This document shows positions 49,856 through 57,594 of a stretch of 64,000 nt of DNA, in pieces (position 1 is the stretch's first letter; each line of letters begins with the position of its first letter). The notes below the pieces were generated by a model. It saw only the letters and a list, made by a program, of their open reading frames with translations. It did no database searches and was not told where the DNA came from. This DNA comes from Candidatus Flexicrinis affinis (GTDB lineage Bacteria; Chloroflexota; Anaerolineae; Aggregatilineales; Phototrophicaceae): positions 434,001 to 498,000 of the forward strand of contig JADJWE010000004.1 of NCBI GenBank assembly GCA_016716525.1, given 5' to 3'. Both the position numbers and the translations under genes were made by a program.

Positions 49856-50248
49856 ATGCCGTTCGCGATTCAACACATCGACCATATCGCACTGACCGTC
49901 AGGGATGTCGAACGCGCCACGCGCTGGTACTGCGATGTGCTCGGCTTCGAACATCGCTATCCGGGCTTGTGGGGCGGCGTGCCGGCGATGCTGTTTGCCG
50001 GTGACACCGGAATCGCGCTGTTCCCTGTTCGGGCAGCAATCCCGAAGCCGTCTCCGGCGAGCGACACGATCGCCATGATGCATCTGGCGTTTCGGGTGGA
50101 CCGCGCGGGGTTTGTCAAGGCGCAGGACCATCTGTCTGCGCTCGGGATCGCGTTCGAGTTTCAGGATCACGACATCTCACACTCGATCTACTTCAGCGAT
50201 CCGGACGGCCACCGGCTCGAGATCACGACGTATGAGGTGCCCGGATGA
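49856..50248 (+). CDS. VOC-superfamily protein A
   Basis: A 130-residue protein. ATG 49856 follows GGGAGGACT. The sequence IQHIDHIALTVRDVERATRW, YCDVLGFEHRY, MMHLAFRVDRAGF and YFSDPDGHRLEITTYE is that of a glyoxalase/fosfomycin-resistance-like monomer with the metal ligands His (HIDHIAL), His (MMHLAF) and Glu (LEITTYE) in place. It should bind a divalent metal and act on or bind a small electrophilic or oxygenated substrate as a dimer. Its stop overlaps the start of a second VOC gene, so the two are made together. Confidence 0.85.
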   Translation: MPFAIQHIDHIALTVRDVERATRWYCDVLGFEHRYPGLWGGVPAMLFAGDTGIALFPVRAAIPKPSPASDTIAMMHLAFRVDRAGFVKAQDHLSALGIAFEFQDHDISHSIYFSDPDGHRLEITTYEVPG

Positions 50249-50607
50249 AGTTCAGACGCGGCGAGATCAACATCTTGTGTTCAAACCTCGAGGCGTCCCT
50301 GCATTTCTATGTCGATATCCTCGGCTTCACGCCGACCACCGACGCGGAAGGGTTCTATCATCTGCAGTTCGCCGGGAATCAATACCTGCTGCTGCCGATT
50401 GCCGCACGGGTCGATAATCCCGCGCCGTATGGCAGCGTGCCGCAGTTCTCGATGGATTTGCTGGCGGATGACCTCGGCGCAGCGTACGCGTATTTCAAGG
50501 CGCGCGGCGTGACATTCGCAAAGGAATGGACCGAAGGCGCGGCGATGTTCGTCATCCGCGATCCCGACGGCCTGCCGTGGGAGGTCGTGGCCTTCGGGAT
50601 CGACTAG
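50245..50607 (+). CDS. VOC-superfamily protein B
   Basis: A 120-residue protein starting in the stop codon of the previous VOC gene (ATGA). RGEINILCSNLEASLHFYVD, ILGFTPTTDAEGFYHLQFAG, VPQFSMDLLADDLGAAYAYF and IRDPDGLPWEVVAFG give the usual paired modules. The first metal position is Asn (EINIL) rather than His, so the metal site is altered; the Glu in WEVVAFG remains. The two proteins may form a heterodimer or act on related substrates. Confidence 0.8.
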   Translation: MKFRRGEINILCSNLEASLHFYVDILGFTPTTDAEGFYHLQFAGNQYLLLPIAARVDNPAPYGSVPQFSMDLLADDLGAAYAYFKARGVTFAKEWTEGAAMFVIRDPDGLPWEVVAFGID

Positions 50608-50625
50608 GGGCGAAATCGCGGCGCG

Positions 50626-51705
50626 TTACTGCGGCGGCGCGGGTACGGGCAGCGGCGCGCCATCGACTGTACGCGCGTAACCGCCGTCGTAGTCGAGCAG
50701 GATGAAGTCGATGTACGCCGAGCCGCTCGGCGTAGCATTGCGGATGACCAGCTTGATCGCCGAGACGTTCGGACTCGCGAAGAAGGCGACCGCCTTGAAG
50801 AACTTCCAGATCGGCACGGACGTCCCGTCGATGACCGCGATCGCCTTTGTCGATGGGGTGCCATCGCTGTACTTCAGGATGATCTTGAACTTGAGGTTTG
50901 CCGGATCGGCAAACTGCATTTGCCCACTGAATTCGATGCGGTGCCCAACATAACCCAGCAGGAGGTCGACCGGCCAATCGCGCTTCTGTTTGAGCTTTGT
51001 CGCCTCGTTCGGGCCACCGACAAACTTGAACACGCACGCGCCATCATAAGCCGGGACGACTCCGCACTCTTGTCCGTCGCCGTTGCTGGCGTTCTCGACC
51101 TTCCAATCCGCGGCAGATAGCGGAGTCTCGAAGCTGGTGTTGAGCATGCCGGTCGGGTCCCAGTCCGTGCCGCCGTGTACCATCGTGCGCAGTTTGAGCG
51201 TCGCACTGGCGGCATTTGGGACCGCTAAGCCGACTCGCACATAGTAGGTGGTGCCGGGACTGACCCCAAACGCCGGCAGTTCGCCATATCCGCTGAGGTT
51301 GGCGCCTGCACATGCGGTTTGGGTCAAGTCGTCCAGCGTAGTCCCGGTGTAGATCCCCAGCACCGTGCGGATGTTGGCTTGATACGGTTCGGTGTACACC
51401 TCGCTGCCTGCGGTCGAGAGCAGCACGGTGCCGGAGAACGTTGGGGTGAACGAGTACCACACGGTGTATGACATCGGACAAGAGAGGAAGTCGATATCGT
51501 TGGTTTCCGCCGTCTCGAGCGTCGCTTCGACGACGTTGCCTTCAACGGTGACGCGCGTGTTCAGGACGAGCGGCACGGCATCGGCGAAGTTGTCGTTGGG
51601 CGGGGCGGCGCGCGGCACGGGATCGGCCGCGGCAGGCAGCGCAGTCATCAGGGCGAGGAAGACAAGCCAAATGACCGTGTGATGACGCATGAGGGTCGGG
51701 CGCAC
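50626..51705 (-). CDS. Secreted paralogue-family protein
   Basis: A 359-residue exported protein. A GTG start at 51705 is preferred because GGAGG lies six bases upstream; ATG 51690 lacks a site. The signal peptide is IWLVFLALMTALPAAADP. NDNFADAVPLVLNTRV and the beta domain with YTVWYSFTPTFSGTVLLSTA and TYYVRVGLAV follow. The shared module starts near residue 205 (LNTSFETPLSAADWKVENAS, NGDGQECG, CVFKFVGGPNE, KYSDGTPSTKAI). The tail is GAPLPVPAPPQ. The N-terminal domain holds several Cys (LSCPMSY, TACAGAN), perhaps disulfides. Function unknown. Confidence 0.75.
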   Translation of the reverse strand: MRPTLMRHHTVIWLVFLALMTALPAAADPVPRAAPPNDNFADAVPLVLNTRVTVEGNVVEATLETAETNDIDFLSCPMSYTVWYSFTPTFSGTVLLSTAGSEVYTEPYQANIRTVLGIYTGTTLDDLTQTACAGANLSGYGELPAFGVSPGTTYYVRVGLAVPNAASATLKLRTMVHGGTDWDPTGMLNTSFETPLSAADWKVENASNGDGQECGVVPAYDGACVFKFVGGPNEATKLKQKRDWPVDLLLGYVGHRIEFSGQMQFADPANLKFKIILKYSDGTPSTKAIAVIDGTSVPIWKFFKAVAFFASPNVSAIKLVIRNATPSGSAYIDFILLDYDGGYARTVDGAPLPVPAPPQ

Positions 51706-51792
51706 GAGGTGCCTCCATGACGATAATTCCACGCGCTCATTGTAAGGAGCATCGCAACGATCTAGCGTGAAGATTTGGCACGCCATGCAAAA

Positions 51793-51813
51793 GGGCGAGC
51801 CAGCGGCTCGCCC
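51793..51813 (-). terminator. Palindromic repeat acting as terminator after the Wzz-like gene
   Basis: GGGCGAGCC-AGC-GGCTCGCCC; on the minus strand it reads GTAGGGGCGAGCC...GGCTCGCCC then TTTTGC. It is the inverse twin of the unit at 49732-49752, and lies 43 bases after the stop at 51856. The neighbouring CTACGAAACAGG is the inverse of a sequence at about 31781-31794. Confidence 0.65.
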
Positions 51814-51855
51814 CTACGAAACAGGTTTCGGATGCGATTCTCGAGTTCGGCAGAT

Positions 51856-52500
51856 CTACTTCGGCACGATGGCGAGCAGGTTGATCCCATCGGCGCGGAA
51901 GTCCTCGCGGCGGCGCACGATGACGCTCTCGATGAACTCCAGCCCAAGCGCCAGCGCCACGCCGACGATCAAGCCGAGGACGGCAGCGGCGGCGGTCAGC
52001 AGCACGGGCTGCGGTGCGACCTGCGTGGTCGTCGGGCGGTCGGGCAGCAGCGCCAAGACGCGATCCTCGCGCGCGACGGTCTGGTTCTGCCGGTTGCGGT
52101 AGTCGATCAACGCCTGCCCCCACGCCGTGGCGATGGCTTCGCCGGCGGCGGGGTCGCCGTTGTCGACGTCGATCTGGATCACGAGGCGCAGCGTGTCCGG
52201 CGCAATCGTCTTGTTGTCCATCAACGTCTGCGCGTTGGTGGGGAGCTGCAGCTCGTCGATGATCTGCTGCGCGATCAGCGAGCTGTCGAGGTAGACCACC
52301 ATCGAGTTGAGCAGCAGACGGCCCGCTTCGGTCAAGCCAAAGTCGGCGCGCGACGGCTGAATCAGCACCAGTTGAGTCGAACGGTACACGGCGGGCTGGC
52401 GGCTGGACAATACGTAGGTGCCAGCGGCGGCGATCACCGCCAGCAGCAGAATCAGCCACCAACGCCGGACCAGCGCCCGCAGATAGTCGGAAAGCAGCAT
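51856..52500 (-). CDS. Wzz-type polysaccharide chain-length/co-polymerase protein
   Basis: A 214-residue inner-membrane protein. ATG 52500 follows GAAGGGG. Two membrane helices flank an external part: N-terminal WWLILLLAVIAAAGTYVLSS and C-terminal VLLTAAAAVLGLIVGVALAL. The outer part (YRSTQLVLIQPSRADFG, LNSMVVYLDSSLIAQQII) is the usual Wzz helical and beta structure. PQPVLLTAAAA just before the second helix is the Pro-rich motif of the family. The cytoplasmic end is short (RREDFRADGINLLAIVPK) with no attached tyrosine kinase. No polysaccharide genes are nearby. Confidence 0.85.
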   Translation of the reverse strand: MLLSDYLRALVRRWWLILLLAVIAAAGTYVLSSRQPAVYRSTQLVLIQPSRADFGLTEAGRLLLNSMVVYLDSSLIAQQIIDELQLPTNAQTLMDNKTIAPDTLRLVIQIDVDNGDPAAGEAIATAWGQALIDYRNRQNQTVAREDRVLALLPDRPTTTQVAPQPVLLTAAAAVLGLIVGVALALGLEFIESVIVRRREDFRADGINLLAIVPK

Positions 52501-52651
52501 CGTCAGCGCCCCCTTCGTTGCGCAGTCGTTGACGAGATGCGCCAGTATACCACCGGTGCGTACCTGGAGATATTTGGAGAAAGTCATCCGGTTTGGGACA
52601 GCGTCCCAAACCCCTTGTGGAGGTGTGGAGGCGAAGCCTCCGCGCACGCCG

Positions 52652-53815
52652 TTAGAAGCGGTCGGTCATGGCGTCGGCATAGCCAGTCAATTCGGCGTAG
52701 CCATAGCCGGTGACACCGCCGCTGAGGGCGACCGCGCCTTCCCAATACGCCGGATCGGAGTCGTACAGCTCCTGATCGGGCTGCAGCGGCGTGACGGCGA
52801 ACGTAAAGCCGTCTTGGCCCGCGATGGCGATGTCCCATCCGGCGGGATAGGCCGCGCCGGTGTGCGGGCTTTGCCACGTGCCGGTCGGCGTGATCGTGAA
52901 ATCTTCGGCGTCGAGGTGGCGCGTGCTGCCGTCGGCTTCGATCAGCAGCCCGCCGAACGCCGGCTCTTTGCCCCCGTCGACCTGCCGGATTTGCCCGACC
53001 ATCAGCTCGCGCCCGTCGTCGAACTGCAAGCCGAACCAGTCCCAGCCCAGCGCCTCCGAGCCGAGCGCGCTGGTGCTGAACTCGTGGTCTTTCCACGACG
53101 CGCCCTCGACCGCGAACGCTTCGCTGCCGAGCGTGATCGTCCCGATGGTGGTTTGGCGCGGTTGGCTGTAGTAGTAGCTGGCGTTTCCCGGCTCGTTGGA
53201 CTTCGGGCTGAGGCCGCCCTGTCCCTGCAGCGCCACGCCTTTGACGTCGGTCAGGGAGAAGTCGATCGCGAAGCCGTCCGCCTGCGCGGTGATGCGTGTG
53301 ACGTCGGGCGCGTCGCCAGCGCGGATTTCCCAGTTGTCGAGCGCGACGTGATACGGTGCATCCGGTTGATCGTCGTCGGGGAGGGCGAAGGCAAGTCCCG
53401 CTGCGCCGCGGCTGAAGCGCTGCTCGTGGTAGAAGCGCTGGCCGGCGATATCGCTGACGGTGAAGTGCGCCATGAAGATCTGATTGGTGCGGAACTCAGA
53501 GTCCGACGCGCTGGCGTCCGGCGTGATTGCGCGGCGGAAGATGGTGAACTGGTAGCCGAACCGGCGGCCGTCGTCGGTCGCCAGATTGCCGGTGTAGTAC
53601 CACCACTCGGTCTGGAAATCGTTGTGCGCGCCGAAGTCGCGCGGGAAGTCCCAGTCGTACGGGCCGATCGCGCGCGCATAACCGGTGAGGTCGGTCTGCG
53701 GCGCGATCAACTGCGCACGGGCTGTGACGTCGTCACCGCCTGCGCCTTCGATCATGCCGATACCAAGCAGGGCGATGGCGATAACGACGCCAAGTGCAAT
53801 GACGACTCTCGTCAT
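52652..53815 (-). CDS. CrtC/AttH-like secreted lipocalin-fold protein
   Basis: A 387-residue protein with an N-terminal membrane or signal segment (VVIALGVVIAIALLGIGMIE). Two lipocalin-like halves follow. The first has WDFPRDFGAHNDFQTEWWYY and GRRFGYQFTIFRRAI, and the second has GASWKDHEFSTSALGSEALG and WDWFGLQFDDGRELMVGQIR. These are the signatures of the AttH/carotenoid 1,2-hydratase family: H-x-D-F-Q-T-E-W-W-Y-x-T-G and W-x-D-x-E-(F/W)-S. Family members hydrate carotenoid double bonds or act on other lipids; which applies here is unknown, as no carotenoid genes are present. Confidence 0.85.
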   Translation of the reverse strand: MTRVVIALGVVIAIALLGIGMIEGAGGDDVTARAQLIAPQTDLTGYARAIGPYDWDFPRDFGAHNDFQTEWWYYTGNLATDDGRRFGYQFTIFRRAITPDASASDSEFRTNQIFMAHFTVSDIAGQRFYHEQRFSRGAAGLAFALPDDDQPDAPYHVALDNWEIRAGDAPDVTRITAQADGFAIDFSLTDVKGVALQGQGGLSPKSNEPGNASYYYSQPRQTTIGTITLGSEAFAVEGASWKDHEFSTSALGSEALGWDWFGLQFDDGRELMVGQIRQVDGGKEPAFGGLLIEADGSTRHLDAEDFTITPTGTWQSPHTGAAYPAGWDIAIAGQDGFTFAVTPLQPDQELYDSDPAYWEGAVALSGGVTGYGYAELTGYADAMTDRF

Positions 53816-53849
53816 GATTCGATGGACCTTTCAAAGCCCGCAGGCCGGT

Positions 53850-54944
53850 CTAGGGCACCGCGACCGCCCACAGGGTTGCGAGGATCGTGGCGATGACCGA
53901 ACTGGCGATCGCGAGCTTACACCAACGCGCCATGTGCTCCTCAAGCTGCGTGAGCTGGGCATCGATGTGTCCGTCGCGTGGCGTGTCGTGCCGGTGGCGG
54001 AAGATCCAACGCACGGGGACGGTCATCAACGGGATGACCGCGATCGACCACACCAGATACCCCAGCGCCATCACCAGCAGCCCCGGGAAGCGCGCATCGT
54101 TCAACATTGGCAGCAGGATAAATGAGATGGTTGTAGTCCAGATGAACAGCAGCAGAGTCTTTACGTAGCGCAGCATCAAGCGGCGCAGGTACATGACGTT
54201 GCGCACGAGCTGCATTTCGGTCACGGCGATTTCTTGAATCAGCGAGCGGTCGATGGTACGTGCCAGCCCGAACGCCACGCCGATGTGCTGCACGGTGGCC
54301 GGGTCCGCGTCGGCGGCGAGCACGCCGGCTTTACGCAGCGAGTCGAAATCGCGGCCCTCGGGGATCACGCCGCCGTCCGTCGCCTCGACCATCGAATCGA
54401 AATACGCTTCGCGCTTGCCGCGGCTGAACGGCATCATGAAGTCGGCATGGCCGTCGGCGTACTGATATTCCAGCACGCCGTGCTTGATGCGCGCGGACTC
54501 GTCCGGGCTGAACGTGACGCCGCCCAGCGCGAACGTCGGGTTGAGCAGGTCGCGCTCCGAGCCCGGCATGTACAGCGTGTAGTAGAAGTGGACGAGGTCT
54601 TTCAGCAGCAGATACACACCGTAGATCGGGATGATGAGCGAGAGGGCCAGCGGATAGGCGAGCGAAAACTGCAGCACAGCCGATACCAACCAGCCCGCGA
54701 TATCACCCAACTGGGGGAACAGGTTCTGCACGTAGTTGATCAGCACGGACAGCTCGCCGTCGACGATGTCACGCAGGAAGATCGGGATGAGCAGCAGCAG
54801 GCCCGCCCCGCCGATGAAGGCGGTCGCCACGCGGTGCTGCGTGCTGAGACGCACCTCGCAGCGCTGCAGGTAGGCGCGCGCGGCGGCGCGCTCGGCCTCG
54901 GTCAACGGGGCGTCGTCAACGGGGTTGTGCTTATGTTTCGGCAT
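53850..54944 (-). CDS. Four-helix membrane protein, unknown function
   Basis: A 364-residue protein. The cytoplasmic N-terminus (EAERAAARAYLQRCEVRLST) is followed by membrane segments FIGGAGLLLLIPIFL, LALSLIIPIYGVYLLLKDL, LLLFIWTTTISFILLPML and ALGYLVWSIAVIPLMTVPV, and a further one at the very C-terminus (IASSVIATILATLWAVAV). The large middle part (GVTFSPDESARIKHGVLEYQ, HADFMMPFSRGKREAYFDSM) appears soluble. No family is recognised. It starts 35 bases before the CrtC/AttH-like gene and may be in its operon. Confidence 0.65.
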   Translation of the reverse strand: MPKHKHNPVDDAPLTEAERAAARAYLQRCEVRLSTQHRVATAFIGGAGLLLLIPIFLRDIVDGELSVLINYVQNLFPQLGDIAGWLVSAVLQFSLAYPLALSLIIPIYGVYLLLKDLVHFYYTLYMPGSERDLLNPTFALGGVTFSPDESARIKHGVLEYQYADGHADFMMPFSRGKREAYFDSMVEATDGGVIPEGRDFDSLRKAGVLAADADPATVQHIGVAFGLARTIDRSLIQEIAVTEMQLVRNVMYLRRLMLRYVKTLLLFIWTTTISFILLPMLNDARFPGLLVMALGYLVWSIAVIPLMTVPVRWIFRHRHDTPRDGHIDAQLTQLEEHMARWCKLAIASSVIATILATLWAVAVP

Positions 54945-55096
54945 GGGGGCGGCTCACACGGCGCAGGGGGCGGAACACCGCGCAGAAGTGTAGCACCGGA
55001 TGCCGTCGCCCGGAAGTGTGTCGTACGCGAAGCGTGAATCGAACGTCTGACAGAGCATGATCAGGAGAGCCCGCTCTGACGACTGATTCCTTACTC

Positions 55097-55591
55097 CTAA
55101 CCAGCCAGCACCCGCGTGATCTGTTCGAGGTGGTCGTTGTCGTGGTGGCCGACCTGCATGAGGAAATCGTACAGCGGGCGGTCGCCGTCTTCGGGATGAA
55201 TAGCCACGCGCAGCAGCTGGTCGGGTGTCAGCGATTCGTAGAACGCGGCCATCCGTTCGCGTTCGGCGGCCATGTCCTCTATGACCGCGTACGGGTCCTG
55301 TTCGGCATAGTGGTTGTCGATCACCAACTGCAAGTGGTCGTACGGGACGAGCACCGGCCGGTGTTCAGCGACGATCTGCCGGGCGCGGCGGTGGAAGATG
55401 GCGTTGAAGTCGCGCAGATGGCACAGGATTTCCAACGGGGTCCAGCCCTCGGGACCGTCGCGCTTTGTCTGCAACGCGTCGGGGTCGGCGGCGTGGACGA
55501 TACTCGCCAGCGACTTCATGCTGCGGCGCATCAGCAGGACGTGACGCCATTGGATGCGTTCGAGCATATCAAGCACGATCGGGTCGGTCAT
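55097..55591 (-). CDS. DinB-family protein, copy 1
   Basis: A 164-residue four-helix-bundle protein of the DinB/YfiT type, which binds a divalent metal through three His. Visible candidates are WTPLEILCHLRDFNAIF (helix 2) and VGHHDNDHLEQITRVL (C-terminal helix, H-x3-H). The first helix is IQWRHVLLMRRSMKSLASIV. Such proteins are often thiol-dependent or damage-related S-transferases, with mostly unknown substrates. It starts four bases after the stop of a close paralogue at 55596, so the pair is an operon and a tandem duplication. Confidence 0.85.
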   Translation of the reverse strand: MTDPIVLDMLERIQWRHVLLMRRSMKSLASIVHAADPDALQTKRDGPEGWTPLEILCHLRDFNAIFHRRARQIVAEHRPVLVPYDHLQLVIDNHYAEQDPYAVIEDMAAERERMAAFYESLTPDQLLRVAIHPEDGDRPLYDFLMQVGHHDNDHLEQITRVLAG

Positions 55592-55595
55592 GCGG

Positions 55596-56078
55596 TTACT
55601 CCTGCGCCAGCACGCGCGTCATCTGTTCGATGTGGTCCATGTCGTGATGGGCGACGTGCATCAGGACGTCGAGCAGGGTCTGCGGGCCATAGGCGGGGTG
55701 AACGCCGCCGCGCGACCATTGATCGTCAGCAACGGCGCGGAACAGCACAATGGTTCGCGCGCGGTTGGCGCTCAATTCAGCCAGTGCTTCTGCCGGGTCC
55801 TGCGCCGCATAATTGTTGTCGATCACGAGCTGATTGACGTCATACGTCGCGAACGTCGGGTTGTCCTGCTCGATGACCGACTGCGCGCGGCTGATAAACA
55901 GCGGTTCGAGGTCGCGCAGGTGGCACACGATGTCGAGCGGCGTCCATCCGTCCGGGCCGTCCCGTTTGGCGCGCAGATCGGCCGGGTCGGCGGCCGTGAT
56001 GACACTGGTGATCGTCTTGAGCGTGCGTTCGAGCATGAGCAGGTGCCGGTTGCGCACGCGTTCGAGTTGCGGGTCCAT
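55596..56078 (-). CDS. DinB-family protein, copy 2
   Basis: A 160-residue paralogue of the downstream gene. Compare DGPDGWTPLDIVCHLRDLEP with DGPEGWTPLEILCHLRDFNA, and VAHHDMDHIEQMTRVLAQE with VGHHDNDHLEQITRVLAG. ATG 56078 is chosen because GGAGGG lies upstream; ATG 56087 and 56096 are also possible. The metal-site His residues are retained. The two copies differ most in the middle helices, so they may have different substrates. Confidence 0.85.
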   Translation of the reverse strand: MDPQLERVRNRHLLMLERTLKTITSVITAADPADLRAKRDGPDGWTPLDIVCHLRDLEPLFISRAQSVIEQDNPTFATYDVNQLVIDNNYAAQDPAEALAELSANRARTIVLFRAVADDQWSRGGVHPAYGPQTLLDVLMHVAHHDMDHIEQMTRVLAQE

Positions 56079-56202
56079 CAAGTCCATTCCCTCCATGTCA
56101 GGACAACGAAGCGTACACTGTAGCCCGATTCAAGACATACCTGCCATGGGCCAAGTATGCCGCGCATGGGCTGTTGCGGCCTATCCCGGGCCTCGGCCCC
56201 GC

Positions 56203-56211
56203 TGATATAAT
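56203..56211 (+). promoter_or_regulatory. Extended -10 promoter of the acyl-CoA dehydrogenase gene
   Basis: TGATATAAT is a perfect extended -10 box, 42 bases before ATG 56254; it lies between the divergent DinB pair and the dehydrogenase. Confidence 0.6.
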
Positions 56212-56253
56212 CGCGGCATCACGTTCGCTTCCATATTCCCCCTAGAGGATCTC

Positions 56254-57471
56254 ATGGACTTCGCTCTTACAGAGGAACATCGTCAAGTACAGAAAATGGT
56301 GCGCGATTGGGCCGCGAAGGAAGTTATTCCGGTCATCGGCGAATGGGATCGCAAGCAGGAGATGAACCCGGCGTTCCTGCCGCGCTTGGCCGAGCTGGGC
56401 ATCCTCGGCATCAGCATCCCAGTGCGCTACGGCGGTCAGGGCTTCGACTACATCTCGCTTGCCTTGGTGTGCGAGGAACTTGAGCGGGCCGACACGCACC
56501 TGCGTGTCGTGATGTCGGTGCACCACGGCCTGAACAGCCAGGCCCTGCTGCAGTGGGGTAACGAGGAGCAGAAGCAGCGTTTCCTTGTGCCGCAGGCGCG
56601 CGGCGAGCAGTACGCAGGCTTCTGCCTGACCGAGCCCGGTGCGGGCAGCGATGTCGCCGCTATGAACTCGACCGCCCGCAGGGTCGGCGATACGTACATC
56701 CTCAACGGCGAGAAGATGTGGATTAGCCTTGCGACCAAGGCGCACAACTTCCTCGTCGTCGCCAAGACCGACCCGTCCAAGGGCCATGCCGGGATGAGCG
56801 CGTTCATCGTCACCAGCGACATGCCGGGTGTGACGACCGGCGATATCCACGGCAAGCTGGGCGTGCGCGCCGGCAGCACCGGATGGGTCGCCATGCAGGA
56901 CGTGGAAGTGCCGGCGGCGAACCGTCTCGGCGAAGAAGGCGAAGGCTTCAAGATCGCCATGAGCTGCCTCGACAACGGCCGCTACACGGTGGCCGCAGGG
57001 GCAACGGGTCTTATTCGCGCCTGCCTCGAAGACAGCATCAAGTACGCGATGGAGCGCGAGACATTCGGCAAGCCGATCGCGCATCATCAGCTCGTCAAGC
57101 AGAAGATCGCGTTCATGCAGCAGTGGTACGACAACGCGTCGCTGCTGGTGTGGAAGGCGGGCTGGCTGAAGAATCAGGGCGTGCGCAACACGCGCGAGAC
57201 CAGCATGGCGAAGTGGTACGCCACCGATCACAGTGTGAAGGCTGCGCTGGAAGCGATACAGGTGCACGGCGCGTACGGCTTCAGCGACGAGTACCCGGTC
57301 GAGCGCTATCTGCGCAACAGCAAGGGCGCGGTGATCTACGAAGGCACCAGCGAGATTCACCAGTTGATGCAGGCGGATTACGCGTTTGGCTTCCGCGAGG
57401 ACAAGCCGCTGCGCTGCGAGATGCCGGCCTACGACGTCGACTACTTCCAGGGCGAGCCGGTCGGCGCGTAG
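56254..57471 (+). CDS. Acyl-CoA dehydrogenase
   Basis: A 405-residue flavoprotein that introduces a trans-2 double bond into an acyl-CoA and passes electrons to electron-transfer flavoprotein. The N-terminal helical domain begins FALTEEHRQVQKMVRDWAAK. The middle domain has GFCLTEPGAGSDVAAM (FAD-binding signature 1) and EKMWISLATKAHNFLVVAKT. The C-terminal domain has RETFGKPIAHHQLVKQKIAF and VHGAYGFSDEYPVERYLRNS. GAVIYEGTSEIHQLMQ carries the catalytic Glu of the common YEGT-(S/N)-E-I-x motif. Which chain length or branched acid it uses cannot be told. No other fatty-acid genes are adjacent. Confidence 0.92.
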   Translation: MDFALTEEHRQVQKMVRDWAAKEVIPVIGEWDRKQEMNPAFLPRLAELGILGISIPVRYGGQGFDYISLALVCEELERADTHLRVVMSVHHGLNSQALLQWGNEEQKQRFLVPQARGEQYAGFCLTEPGAGSDVAAMNSTARRVGDTYILNGEKMWISLATKAHNFLVVAKTDPSKGHAGMSAFIVTSDMPGVTTGDIHGKLGVRAGSTGWVAMQDVEVPAANRLGEEGEGFKIAMSCLDNGRYTVAAGATGLIRACLEDSIKYAMERETFGKPIAHHQLVKQKIAFMQQWYDNASLLVWKAGWLKNQGVRNTRETSMAKWYATDHSVKAALEAIQVHGAYGFSDEYPVERYLRNSKGAVIYEGTSEIHQLMQADYAFGFREDKPLRCEMPAYDVDYFQGEPVGA

Positions 57472-57489
57472 ACGAAACCCTCACCCCAA

Positions 57490-57512
57490 CCCCTCTCCCT
57501 CAGGGAGAGGGG
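57490..57512. repeat. CCCCTCTCCCT-C-AGGGAGAGGGG hairpin repeat
   Basis: An 11-base perfect stem with a single-base spacer, preceded by CCCTCACCCCAA. It lies just after the acyl-CoA dehydrogenase stop and is identical in its arms to the copy at 31831-31853. Confidence 0.75.
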
Positions 57513-57594
57513 CTTTCACTTATGGCGAGTGGAACGCTGGAAGCGCAGCCCAGCGCGTCTGAGAACTCACTACTGACGACCCGAAACTGGACGC

